From NCBI RefSeq assembly GCF_019396325.1, contig NZ_JAHKRO010000011.1, positions 78,888 through 142,887 of the forward strand: a stretch of 64,000 nucleotides of DNA, read 5' to 3'. Under the pieces are notes generated by a model that ran no database searches, had not been told where the DNA came from, and worked only from the letters and a program-made list of their open reading frames with translations. Of the stretch, positions 8,185 through 17,371 are shown one piece after another (position 1 is the first letter of the stretch; each line of letters opens with the position of its first letter). This DNA comes from Nonomuraea ceibae. Lineage in GTDB: Bacteria; Actinomycetota; Actinomycetes; Streptosporangiales; Streptosporangiaceae. The translations under genes were made by a program, and so were the position numbers.

Positions 8185-9321
8185 ATGTATGACGTGATCA
8201 TTGTCGGTGCGCGCTGCGCGGGAGCGGCCACCGCGATGCTCCTGGCACGTGCCGGGCACAGGGTCCTGCTGCTGGATCGCATGTCCTTCCCCAGCGACAC
8301 CCTGTCCACCCTCTACATCCACCAGCCCGGCGTGGCCCGGTTGGACCGGTGGGGAGTGCTGGACCAGGTCCTCGCCACCGGTTGTCCGTTGATCACCCGC
8401 ATCACCTTCCACTTGCCCGGCGCCTGCCTGTCCGGCCCGGCACCAGCATTCGGCTCGATCGCGGGCGGTTGCGCTCCCCGCCGCAGGACGCTGGATCACC
8501 TCCTGGTGCAGGCCGCTGTCGCCGCCGGTGCCGAGTTCCGGCCGCGGGCGACCGTACTGGACCTGGTGTGGAAGGACGGGGCCGTAGCAGGCGTCCGCCA
8601 CGGCAGCCGACGCGGCGGACAGGTGGTGGAGCGCGCTCGGCTGACCGTGGGCGCGGACGGGCGCCACTCCACCGTGGCTCGCCTGGTCCGGGCCCCGTAC
8701 GTGCGTCAGGACCCTGCGCTCACGTGCTTCTACTACACCTATTGGGGCGGCATTCCTGAGCAGGGCCTGCGTCTGCACTTCCTCCACGGGGCCGGCACCG
8801 CCTGCGTCCCCACTCAGGACGGGCTGACGCTCATCGCCCTGCAGTTCCGCCCGGACGGGTCTGTCGCGCCTCAGGACCGGGAGCGTCTCTACCAAGGACG
8901 GCTACGGCGCAACGGCGAGCAGTTTCGGCGGCAACTGGCCGACGGCCGCCAGGAGGACCGCCTGTACTGCTGCGCCGATCAGCCCAACTTCTTCCGCCGC
9001 GCCCACGGCCCGGGCTGGGCCCTCGTGGGTGACGCCGCGCACAACAAGGATCCCATCACCGCCCGCGGCATCACCGACGCCTTCCTCCAGGCCGAGATGC
9101 TCGCCGACCGGCTGTCCATCCCTCTCGACGATCCCCGCGAGGTGGAGGCGGCACTGTCCCGCTACGGTCGGGACCTTCTGTGTCAGTTCACCCCGGCGTA
9201 CGAGTCGGCACTGCGCACGGCCCGGCTCGACGCCGACGAACTCCCGCCGGACCTCGTCCAGCACCAGCACGACCCCGTCTACGTCGACCGCTTCCTGCGC
9301 CGCTACGGAGGCATCCCCTGA
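8185..9321 (+). CDS. FAD-dependent oxidoreductase, possible LAP tailoring enzyme
   Basis: A 378-residue class-A flavoprotein-like enzyme. The FAD-binding Rossmann motif is at the N-terminus (DVIIVGARCAGAATA), the DG-type motif is in LTVGADGRHSTVARL, and the second FAD motif is WALVGDAAHNKDPITARGI. The GARCAG form is typical of the geranylgeranyl-reductase/monooxygenase-like branch. The ATG at 8185 has GGAAAGGA about 6 nt upstream. It is on the same strand as the LAP genes but separated by the minisatellite spacer, so cluster membership is inferred. Azolemycin-type clusters carry a flavin monooxygenase that makes an N-terminal oxime (from memory); this gene could do a similar oxidation or act on something else. 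Confidence 0.8.
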   Translation: MYDVIIVGARCAGAATAMLLARAGHRVLLLDRMSFPSDTLSTLYIHQPGVARLDRWGVLDQVLATGCPLITRITFHLPGACLSGPAPAFGSIAGGCAPRRRTLDHLLVQAAVAAGAEFRPRATVLDLVWKDGAVAGVRHGSRRGGQVVERARLTVGADGRHSTVARLVRAPYVRQDPALTCFYYTYWGGIPEQGLRLHFLHGAGTACVPTQDGLTLIALQFRPDGSVAPQDRERLYQGRLRRNGEQFRRQLADGRQEDRLYCCADQPNFFRRAHGPGWALVGDAAHNKDPITARGITDAFLQAEMLADRLSIPLDDPREVEAALSRYGRDLLCQFTPAYESALRTARLDADELPPDLVQHQHDPVYVDRFLRRYGGIP

Positions 9322-9414
9322 CGCCGGCGCCGAGGCGGAGTCGCGAGGACCATGCGATCTGGGCAATGCTTCAGCACCGTGGCCCCACGGGACGTGCTGC
9401 GCTGCGGCCGTCGC

Positions 9415-9446
9415 GGCCCCGGGTGAGGGCGGGCTCTCCCGGGGCC
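9415..9446. terminator. Bidirectional terminator hairpin
   Basis: A perfect 9-bp stem GGCCCCGGG/CCCGGGGCC (9415-9423 with 9438-9446), loop 14 nt, in the gap between the FAD gene (+) and rnj (-), whose 3' ends face each other. No U-tract, as is common in high-GC actinobacteria. Confidence 0.6.
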
Positions 9447-9519
9447 CCGCTGAGGGGTTGGGATGCGCCCGCCACACCTTTCGTTCAAGCCGGATCTGCC
9501 GGCTGCGGCGACCCTCGGG

Positions 9520-11205
9520 TCAGACCTCGACCACCACAGGGATGATCATCGGGCGTCGGCGGTAGGTGTCGCTCACCCAGCGCCCCACCGTACGGCGGAC
9601 CACGCGGCGGATCTCCTGCATGTCGATCACCCCGTCGGCGGCCTTCTCCTCGAGGGCCTTCTCGATCTGCGGGATGAACTGCTCGAACTGCGCAGGGTCT
9701 ATTCCCGAACCGCGGGCGTGTATCTCCGGCCCGGCCGTGAGCTTGCCCGTGGTGGAGTCCACCACCACGACCACGGAGATGAAGCCCTCGTCACCCAGTA
9801 TGCGCCGGTCCTTCAGCGAGACGTCGGTGATCTCTCCCACCGACGACCCGTCGACGTACACGTACCCGGCGTGGACCGCGCCGACGATCTTCGCTCGGCC
9901 GTCGACCAGGTCGACCACGACGCCGTCTTCGGCGATGACGATGTGGTCGTCCGGCACGCCGGTGAGCGCGGCGAGCTTGGCGTGCGCCCGCAGGTGCCGC
10001 CACTCGCCGTGCACCGGCATGAAGTTGGACGGCCGGGTGAGGTTGAGCACGTAGAGCAGCTCGCCGGCCGCAGCGTGGCCGGACACGTGCACCTTGGCGT
10101 TGCCCTTGTGCACCACGCGGGCGCCCCAGCGGGACAGGCCGTTGATCACCTTGTTGACCGCGGTCTCGTTGCCCGGCACGAGCGACGACGCGAGCAGGAC
10201 CGTGTCGCCCTTCGCGATGCGGATCGGGTGGTCGCGGTTGGCCATCCTCGACAGCGCGGCCATGGGCTCGCCCTGCGAACCGGTGCAGATCAGCACCACG
10301 TCCTGCGGCGGCCACGCCTCGATGTCGCGAGAGTCGACGATGAGCTCCGGGGGCACCTTGAGGTAGCCGAGATCGCGGGCCACCCCCATGTTGCGCACCA
10401 TCGAGCGGCCGACGAGGGCGACCTTGCGGCCGTGCTTGGCCGCCGCGTCCATGACCTGCTGGATGCGGTGTACGTGAGAGGCGAAGCTGGCCACGATGAC
10501 GCGCTGCTCCGACGTACGGATGACCTCGTCGATGACCGGCGCGATCTCACGCTCGCTGGTGACGAACCCCGGCACCTCGGCGTTGGTCGAGTCGGACATC
10601 AGCAGGTCGACGCCCTCGCTGCCGAGCCGGGCGAATCCGCCCAGGTCGGTGAGGCGGCCGTCGCTCGGCAGCTGGTCCATGCGGAAGTCGCCGGTGTGCA
10701 GCACTATGCCGGCGGGCGTCCTGATGGCGACCGCCAGGGCGTCGGGGATCGAGTGGTTGACCGCCAGGAACTCGCAGTCGAACGGCCCGAAGGAGTGCCG
10801 TTCGCCTTCCGTGACCTGGACCTTGGTCGGCTGGATTCGGTGCTCGCTGAGCTTGGCCTCGATCAGGGCAAGCGTCAGCTTGGAGCCGATGAGCGGGATG
10901 TCGCGCCGCTCGCGCAGGAGGTACGGGACCGCTCCGATGTGGTCTTCGTGCGCATGCGTCAGCACCACGGCCTCGACCTGGTCGAGCCGATCTCTGATGT
11001 ACTCGAAGTCCGGCAGGATCAGGTCCACGCCAGGCTGGTCGGGCTCGGGGAAGAGCACCCCGCAGTCGACGATCAGCAGGCGGCTGTCGTACTCGAAGAC
11101 GGCCATGTTGCGGCCGATCTCGCCGAGCCCGCCGAGTGCGACGATGCGCAGGCCGCCTTCCGGCAGCACCGGAGGAGGGCCAAGATCAGGATGCGGATGG
11201 CTCAT
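9520..11205 (-). CDS. rnj: Ribonuclease J
   Basis: A 561-residue metallo-beta-lactamase/beta-CASP ribonuclease that matures and degrades RNA (5'-exo and endo activity, two zincs). The metal motif HAHEDHIGAVPYLL follows the first strand block (LRIVALGGLGEIGRNM). Further ligands are in VLHTGDFRMDQ, and the beta-CASP motifs include SGHAAAGELL and VHGEWRHLRAH. The C-terminal domain ends with the DTYRRRPMIIPVVVEV-type tail seen in actinobacterial RNase J. The ATG at 11205 has GGGAG upstream. It lies 66 nt after dapA on the same strand, the usual dapA-rnj pairing in actinomycetes, and is probably co-transcribed. Confidence 0.97.
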   Translation of the reverse strand: MSHPHPDLGPPPVLPEGGLRIVALGGLGEIGRNMAVFEYDSRLLIVDCGVLFPEPDQPGVDLILPDFEYIRDRLDQVEAVVLTHAHEDHIGAVPYLLRERRDIPLIGSKLTLALIEAKLSEHRIQPTKVQVTEGERHSFGPFDCEFLAVNHSIPDALAVAIRTPAGIVLHTGDFRMDQLPSDGRLTDLGGFARLGSEGVDLLMSDSTNAEVPGFVTSEREIAPVIDEVIRTSEQRVIVASFASHVHRIQQVMDAAAKHGRKVALVGRSMVRNMGVARDLGYLKVPPELIVDSRDIEAWPPQDVVLICTGSQGEPMAALSRMANRDHPIRIAKGDTVLLASSLVPGNETAVNKVINGLSRWGARVVHKGNAKVHVSGHAAAGELLYVLNLTRPSNFMPVHGEWRHLRAHAKLAALTGVPDDHIVIAEDGVVVDLVDGRAKIVGAVHAGYVYVDGSSVGEITDVSLKDRRILGDEGFISVVVVVDSTTGKLTAGPEIHARGSGIDPAQFEQFIPQIEKALEEKAADGVIDMQEIRRVVRRTVGRWVSDTYRRRPMIIPVVVEV

Positions 11206-11271
11206 ACCCGGCTCCCAAGGTCGACCCCATGGTCAAATCGTGTTCTCAAAACTCCCGGATCCTCCCCGTTC

Positions 11272-12716
<1,445 letters not shown>

Positions 12717-13433
12717 GTGACGACCTCAGATCCGGTCTACCTGCGTGTCGTTGAAGACATTCGACGGCAGATCAACGACGGTACCCTTCCTCCTGGCGCG
12801 CCCATTCCTTCCCGGGCGCAGCTGACCCGCAAGTATCAGGTCGGCGAGACCGCGGCTCGTCACGCTCTGCGTGTGCTGGCGGGTGAAGGTCTCATCATCG
12901 GCCGTGTGGGTTCGGGCCATTACGTCAAGGAACGGCCTGATCTCTCATCGCTGCACCGATGGCGGTTCCTTGATCACCCTACGCCCTTCGCAGCGGATCT
13001 CCAGTCCCAGGGGCGGCGCGTGACGTGGGATTGGTACAGCGAACCCGCCGAGGCGGGGCCCGACCTCGCCCGGCGGCTCCGGGTGGATCGGACGGCCACC
13101 TTGACCAAGACGCGTTACGTCTTCCGGGGCGACGGGCGGCCGCTCCAGCTGGCGACCGCGTACGAGCCGCTGGAGTTCGCGCCGCACACCGAGGAAGAGC
13201 GGCGCAGTCTGGCCGCCAGGCTGGACGCGCACGGGATAAAGATCACCGAAGTCGTCGAGAGCATCCACACCCGGGTTCCCGAGCCCCGGGAGAGCGAGGT
13301 TCTGGACCTGTCGGCCGGTGTCCACGTCCTGCATGTCGAGCGGACCCACTGGGCGGGCGACCGGCCGGTGGAGACCAGCGACATCATCATCCCGGGCGAC
13401 CGGTTCAAGATGGTGTACAGCATGCCCGTCTGA
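12717..13433 (+). CDS. GntR/HutC-family regulator with UTRA domain
   Basis: A 238-residue repressor-like protein. The N-terminal winged helix-turn-helix is about residues 5-75 (VYLRVVEDIRRQINDGTLPPGAPIPSRAQL, then ETAARHALRVLAGEGLIIGRVGSGHYV). A UTRA effector-binding domain follows at about 85-235 (LTKTRYVFRGDGRPLQLATAYEPLEF, VLHVERTHWAGDRPVETSDIIIPGDRF). The chosen GTG at 12717 begins TTSDPVYLRV and has only a weak GGGAT site; ATG at 12678 is an alternative. The ligand is unknown; the UTRA domain suggests a small metabolite. A large inverted repeat lies upstream. Confidence 0.85.
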   Translation: MTTSDPVYLRVVEDIRRQINDGTLPPGAPIPSRAQLTRKYQVGETAARHALRVLAGEGLIIGRVGSGHYVKERPDLSSLHRWRFLDHPTPFAADLQSQGRRVTWDWYSEPAEAGPDLARRLRVDRTATLTKTRYVFRGDGRPLQLATAYEPLEFAPHTEEERRSLAARLDAHGIKITEVVESIHTRVPEPRESEVLDLSAGVHVLHVERTHWAGDRPVETSDIIIPGDRFKMVYSMPV

Positions 13434-13614
13434 GGCACCCTGGATCACCACATCTCCGCCTATCCCCCACCACTCTCTCGCCGCAGGTCAGTGGCACCGC
13501 CACCGCCCGCCACACCGGCACGTCCCCGAACGCGGGCGCTGGCCGGCCAGCAGGCAGACGCCCGCCCGGAGGTTGTCGGTGGTCGTTGATAGAACCGTGC
13601 AGGAGGTGGGGGAT

Positions 13615-14313
13615 GTGCGCGTCAAAGACCTGCCGCGACGGGAGCGGCCCCGTGAGCGGCTCATGGACAGCGGCGCCGGGGCGCTGGCCGATCGCGAGTT
13701 GCTGGCGGTGCTGCTCGGCTCGGGGTTTCGCGGGATGAGCGCGATGGATCTGGCCGCGCGGGTCATCGCACACTGTGGCGACCTCGACGGGCTGGCCAGG
13801 TCGGAGCCGCATCGGCTGCTGGCCGTTCCGGGGGTGGGGCCGGCGAAGGCGGCGCGGGTGGCGGCGGCGTTCCATCTCGTACGGCGGGCCGACGCCGAGC
13901 CCGAACGCGTGCGCATCACGGGCACACCCGACCTGGCGGCGGTCGCGGCGCCGCTGCTGCGCGGGCACGCGTACGAGAGGCTGGTGCTGGTCGTGTGCGA
14001 CGGCCGGGGGGCGGTGCTGCGACGGACGGTGATGAGCGAGGGCGGCACCGACCACACGATGGTGCCGGTGCGGGAGATCGTCACGGCGGTGCTGACGGCG
14101 GGTGGCGCGGCGTTCGGGATCGCGCACAACCATCCGAGCGGCTGCCTGGAGCCGAGCGACGACGACGTGGTGGCGACGGGGCGGCTGAGGGATGCCGCCG
14201 AGACGGTGGGGCTGCGGTTCCTCGACCATCTCGTCATCACGGACACGGCCTGGCGGCGCGTGGCGGGTCCGGCAAGTCCGGCGGGTCCGGCGGGTGACGC
14301 GATGGCGGCATGA
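13615..14313 (+). CDS. radC: RadC-family JAB/MPN protein
   Basis: A 232-residue RadC (UPF0758). Residues 1-90 hold a helix-hairpin-helix-like UPF0758_N domain (PRERLMDSGAGALADRELLAVLLGSG, LLAVPGVGPAKAARV). Residues 105-225 form the MPN/JAB metal domain: the Glu in VPVREIVTAVL and the zinc motif HNHPSGCLEPSDDD followed by LDHLVITD. Despite its historical name, a role in recombination repair is not established. The GTG start at 13615 is chosen because AGGAGG lies 8 nt upstream. The short Ala/Gly/Pro tail (GPASPAGPAGDAMAA) is not conserved in the family. Confidence 0.92.
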   Translation: MRVKDLPRRERPRERLMDSGAGALADRELLAVLLGSGFRGMSAMDLAARVIAHCGDLDGLARSEPHRLLAVPGVGPAKAARVAAAFHLVRRADAEPERVRITGTPDLAAVAAPLLRGHAYERLVLVVCDGRGAVLRRTVMSEGGTDHTMVPVREIVTAVLTAGGAAFGIAHNHPSGCLEPSDDDVVATGRLRDAAETVGLRFLDHLVITDTAWRRVAGPASPAGPAGDAMAA

Positions 14314-14641
14314 CGGGATCGCGGCCCAGCGCGGCCGACGCCCGGGGTTGCGCCCAGGGAGCCGGGGTGATGAAGACGGGTCATTGCCGCAGGTCACCCG
14401 ATAGCGCGCGATCCCTACGAAAGCGCTGAAGCCCCGTCGCCCCGCATACCCCCGTGGCATCCTGAGTCCGCGGGTCGGCCGTTGAGGACGTCAGGCGGCC
14501 GATTACTCGTAGTGTGTGGCCGCACGGCCTCCCGGAAGGACGTGCGGCCATGTTGCCTGCTGCCGGGCACCCATCAGCCGCATCCGAAGGTAACCGGCCC
14601 GGTTGATGGTGACGGGCCAGTCGGCCCGGCGGCAGGCATTC
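14314..14641. other. Intergenic gap with terminator hairpin
   Basis: A 328-nt gap between the convergent radC and NmrA-like genes. Its clear structure is the stem TGGCCGCACG/CGTGCGGCCA at 14517-14526 and 14541-14550 (perfect 10 bp, 14-nt loop), suitable as a bidirectional terminator. Nothing else recognisable. Confidence 0.55.
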
Positions 14642-15460
14642 CTACGCAAACCGGTCGGCATGCCTGCTGACCCAGTCGGCGAACGTACCGGGCGGCCTCC
14701 CGGTGAGCTCCTCCACGGTCGGCACCACCGTGTACGCCTCGGGCGGCGGGTTGCCCTGCCAGGCGGCGAGCAGGTCGATGAGCTCCTCCGCGTGCCCGGC
14801 CCGCCGCCAGCGCTCACGGGCCTCGGCCTCGGTCAGCTCGGCGAACTCCAGGTCCCGGCCGATCGTCCTGGCGATCACCGCCAGCCGTTCGCGCGGGGTC
14901 AGCGCCTCCGGGCCGGTCAGCGTGTAGACCTTGCCGGCGTGGCCGGGCTCGGCGAGCGCCACCGCGGCGACGGCCCCGACGTCGGCCTCGTCGACCATCG
15001 CCGCCGGCACGTCGCCGAACGGTTCACGTACGGTGCCCTCCTTTCGGATGGCATCTGCCCATCCGAGGGTGTTGCCCATGAAGTCGACGGGCTGGAGGCG
15101 GGTCCATTCGAGCGCGCTCGACTCGACGGCCTCCTCCACCGGGCCGAGCCGGCCGTTCCACAGCACGGTGGCGCGTCGTACGCCGGCCTTCAGCGCCAGC
15201 TCGACGATCTCGGGGCCCGTGGTGAGCGTGGCGTAGTCGTCGCCGCCGACGGTCAGCAGGTGTACGCCGACGACGCCGGCCAACGCCGGGCCCAGGGTCT
15301 CGGGTTTGGTGAGGTCACCGGCCACCACGTCCACCTCGGACGGCAGATCGGCCGTGGCCGGGTTCCTGGTCAGGGCGCGGACCTGGTGTCCGGCTCGGAG
15401 CAAGTGGCTGACGACGTGGCGGCCGGCCTTTCCGGTGGCGCCTGTCACAAGGTAGGTCAT
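14642..15460 (-). CDS. NmrA-like NAD(P)-binding oxidoreductase
   Basis: A 272-residue atypical short-chain dehydrogenase of the NmrA/QOR2 type. The nucleotide-binding motif is VTGATGKAGRHVVSHLL at the N-terminus, followed by VRALTRNPATADLP (NADP-type Arg) and VVAGDLTKPETL. The C-terminal half resembles NmrA proteins (TRLQPVDFMGNT, YTLTGPEALTPRE). Members act as NADPH-sensing or quinone-reductase-like enzymes; the substrate here is unknown. ATG at 15460 is preferred over 15466 because GGAG lies 7 nt before it. The promoter just upstream has the geometry of MerR-family-controlled genes. Confidence 0.87.
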   Translation of the reverse strand: MTYLVTGATGKAGRHVVSHLLRAGHQVRALTRNPATADLPSEVDVVAGDLTKPETLGPALAGVVGVHLLTVGGDDYATLTTGPEIVELALKAGVRRATVLWNGRLGPVEEAVESSALEWTRLQPVDFMGNTLGWADAIRKEGTVREPFGDVPAAMVDEADVGAVAAVALAEPGHAGKVYTLTGPEALTPRERLAVIARTIGRDLEFAELTEAEARERWRRAGHAEELIDLLAAWQGNPPPEAYTVVPTVEELTGRPPGTFADWVSRHADRFA

Positions 15461-15489
15461 GAGCATTCTCCATCTCGTCGGTCGATGTG

Positions 15490-15520
15490 ACCGTAGAACC
15501 CCGACCTAACTTGAGGTCAA
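15490..15520 (-). promoter_or_regulatory. Promoter with 19-nt spacer, MerR/SoxR-like half-site
   Basis: On the - strand: -35 TTGACC (15520-15515), a 19-nt spacer, then -10 TACGGT (15495-15490), 30 nt before the start of the NmrA-like gene. A spacer of 19 is suboptimal for ordinary sigma factors and typical of MerR-family promoters. The spacer begins TCAAGTTAGG; together with the preceding CC it reads CCTCAAGTTA, like the left half of the SoxR box. The right half is not conserved, so regulator identity is open. Confidence 0.35.
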
Positions 15521-15541
15521 CTGTGTCTTCTGTGGTTCGGA

Positions 15542-15628
15542 GGGGGCTCCGGCGGACAGAGCGATGGAGGCGCCGGAGCCCCCAAGGCCCTCGTGAGGCC
15601 CGGGCCCGTATCCAGACCTCACGAGGGC
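15542..15628. terminator. Two back-to-back strong hairpins
   Basis: First: GGGGGCTCCGGCG (15542-15554) pairs perfectly with 15571-15583 (13 bp, 16-nt loop). Second: GCCCTCGTGAGG (15587-15598) pairs perfectly with 15617-15628 (12 bp, 18-nt loop). Only 3 nt separate them. They lie between the end of the hypothetical gene (-, 15710) and the promoter of the NmrA-like gene, so they probably form a tandem terminator that isolates the latter. Confidence 0.7.
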
Positions 15629-15709
15629 GATGGACCCGGCAGGCGCTGACGCGTTGGGATGACACCTGCCGGGGGAATGGACAAGCCTGGACCTGAGCTT
15701 GCCCGGCGG

Positions 15710-16123
15710 TCATGGCTTCGCGGCGCCCTCGATCACTTGTGCGTGAAGCCGCAAAGTCCGGCCGCCCTGGTGGTTGTGTCGCGGCGCCGGGAGTGCCAGG
15801 CGGCGCGCGGGGCGGCCGAGGCTGTCGCGTAGCGACGGGACCTCTGCGGCCAGCAAGCGGGCCCACAGCTCGTCGACCTTGGGGGCGCGGTCACGGGGGC
15901 TCTCGTCGACGATGGACTCGTCGCCGTTGACGTGGACCCTGCGGATGAACCGCACGCCTTCCGCCTGGCACAGCTCGTAATACGGCACCTGGCACGGGCA
16001 TGAGTAGTCGCGCACCCGGACCGGGCTGGGCCGGACCGCCTCGGGCGTCCAGGCGATGGACAGCTCCTCGGCTCGGCCAGCCGGCACGTGACGGCCGTGC
16101 TCGTCATCCGTCTCCCAGAACAT
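15710..16123 (-). CDS. Hypothetical protein
   Basis: A 137-residue protein I do not recognise. It starts MFWETDDEHGRHVPAG and has one possible metal or disulfide motif, YSCPCQVPYYELCQAEG (three Cys within 12 residues), followed by RFIRRVHVNGDESIVDESP and a basic C-terminus. It has no signal peptide or membrane segment. The start at 16123 is supported by a TATAGT -10 box ending exactly 6 nt before the ATG (leaderless). It is divergent from the first double-GntR gene and shares its control region, so that regulator may control it. Confidence 0.7.
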   Translation of the reverse strand: MFWETDDEHGRHVPAGRAEELSIAWTPEAVRPSPVRVRDYSCPCQVPYYELCQAEGVRFIRRVHVNGDESIVDESPRDRAPKVDELWARLLAAEVPSLRDSLGRPARRLALPAPRHNHQGGRTLRLHAQVIEGAAKP

Positions 16124-16129
16124 GCGCTC

Positions 16130-16222
16130 ACTATAACCCTCCACCTATCTACTGGTCTAGTCCGTATCTATAGACCTAGTGAGCGTCTGTTTTGTGCAGG
16201 CATGTCTACTTTCGTCTATAAT
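16130..16222. promoter_or_regulatory. Divergent leaderless promoters with GntR-type operator
   Basis: Two promoters face away from each other. On the - strand TATAGT (16135-16130) is 6 nt from the ATG at 16123. On the + strand TATAAT (16217-16222) is 6 nt from the GTG at 16229. Between them lie ACTGGTCTA (16151-16159) and its inverted partner TAGACCTAGT (16171-16180), plus the perfect palindrome TCTATAGA (16167-16174). GTCTA/TAGAC half-sites are typical of GntR/HutC-family operators, so autoregulation by the downstream GntR protein is likely. Confidence 0.6.
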
Positions 16223-16228
16223 CCGGGC

Positions 16229-16717
16229 GTGCTTGACCGTGAAGGGCCCGTACCCATCTACAAGCAGGTAGCCGATCTGATTCGCGAGCAGATCGAGCGA
16301 GGCGAACTGAAGGCCGGCGACCCGGTGCCCAGCGAAGCCAAGCTGGAGAAGGACTACGAGATCGCGAGGACGACCGCGCGGCGAGTGGCGCGCGAGCTCC
16401 GCGAACAGGGCATGGCTTATACGATCCAGGGCGAGGGGACGTTCGTCGGCAGTCCTGGCGGTCCGCGTTCGGCGCGCAAGGTCCCGCTCTACCAGGCCAT
16501 CGCCAACGAGATCGCCGAACGGATTCAGCGGGGCGAGATTCCGCCGAACCGCGCGATTCCCGGAGAAAAGGCGATGATGCAGCAATTCGGCGTCGCCAAG
16601 GTGACCGCCCGGCAGGCGGTCGCATATCTCAGGGAACAGGGATGGGTGTTCACCGTTCCCTATCGAGGGACTTTCGTCGCGCCGAGCGACAAGTGGCCCG
16701 CATCCTCGCCCGAATGA
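16229..16717 (+). CDS. Double-domain GntR regulator 1
   Basis: A 162-residue protein made of two GntR winged helix-turn-helix domains in tandem (about 8-75 and 88-155) and no effector domain. Domain 1: PVPIYKQVADLIREQIERGE, PVPSEAKLEKDYEIARTTARRVAREL, IQGEGTFVG. Domain 2: PLYQAIANEIAERIQRGEIP, IPGEKAMMQQFGVAKVTARQAVAYL, PYRGTFVAP. The GTG at 16229 is chosen because it aligns with the start of the paralogue at 16744 (LDREG) and has TATAAT 6 nt upstream; ATG 16202 is an alternative. Such a protein could bind two half-sites as a monomer. Its target is probably the divergent control region. Confidence 0.82.
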   Translation: MLDREGPVPIYKQVADLIREQIERGELKAGDPVPSEAKLEKDYEIARTTARRVARELREQGMAYTIQGEGTFVGSPGGPRSARKVPLYQAIANEIAERIQRGEIPPNRAIPGEKAMMQQFGVAKVTARQAVAYLREQGWVFTVPYRGTFVAPSDKWPASSPE

Positions 16718-16743
16718 ATCCGGCGGGGTTCTAGCCTGACCTC

Positions 16744-17235
16744 ATGCTCGATCGCGAGGGCGACACCCACCTCTATTTGCAAATTTCGGAAATCATCAGG
16801 TCGCGGGTCCTGCGTGGCTCGCCCGGCGATCCGGTGGCGAGCGAGGCGGACATCCAGCGGGAGTTCGGCGTGGCCCGCACCACGGCACGCAGGGCGATCC
16901 GGCGGCTACGCGACGACGGGCTGGTTCACACGGTGCACGGCGAGGGCACGTACGTCGGCGCGCCGGCCGAAGCACCCCGCGTGCCCCGCAAAACGCCGCT
17001 ATATCGGCAAATAGCGGAAGAGATCGCCCAGCACATCAGCCGCGGCACCTTCACCCCCAGGCGCGCGATCCCCGGCGAGGCCGCGCTCGTCCAGCAGTAC
17101 GACGTCGCCCGCGAGACCGTACGACGGGCCGTGGCGCTACTCAGGGAGCAGGGCTGGATCTACACGGTCCCGCAGCGGGGCAGTTACGTCTCCCCGAAGG
17201 AACAATGGCCGCCAGATAACGAAATATCACCCTAG
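16744..17235 (+). CDS. Double-domain GntR regulator 2
   Basis: A 163-residue paralogue of the preceding protein with the same two GntR domains (THLYLQISEIIRSRVLRGSP ... VHGEGTYVGAP; PLYRQIAEEIAQHISRGTFT ... PQRGSYVSP). It begins MLDREGDTHLY. A TAGCCT -10 box ends 6 nt before the ATG, so it has its own leaderless promoter inside the 26-nt intergenic gap. The pair looks like a local tandem duplication of an already duplicated domain. No ligand domain is present, so activity must depend on level, partner or modification; this is inference. Confidence 0.82.
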   Translation: MLDREGDTHLYLQISEIIRSRVLRGSPGDPVASEADIQREFGVARTTARRAIRRLRDDGLVHTVHGEGTYVGAPAEAPRVPRKTPLYRQIAEEIAQHISRGTFTPRRAIPGEAALVQQYDVARETVRRAVALLREQGWIYTVPQRGSYVSPKEQWPPDNEISP

Positions 17236-17305
17236 CGGCCGCCGGCATTCCACGATTTCCAGGAAATGCCTGCGCAAGGTGGCGGGCAGGGAGGACAATC
17301 TTTTT

Positions 17306-17369
17306 GCGCGGCCATCGGCCCGATCCCCTGTTGTACTGCGCCTTTCGGGGGGGATCGCGATGGCCGCGC
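17306..17369. terminator. Long hairpin between convergent genes
   Basis: GCGCGGCCATCG (17306-17317) pairs with 17358-17369, and GATCCCC (17322-17328) continues the stem with 17350-17356, leaving a small internal loop. It is placed between the ends of the second GntR gene (+) and the ASCH gene (-). TTTTT precedes it at 17301-17305 rather than following it on the + strand. Confidence 0.55.
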
Positions 17370-17371
17370 CG

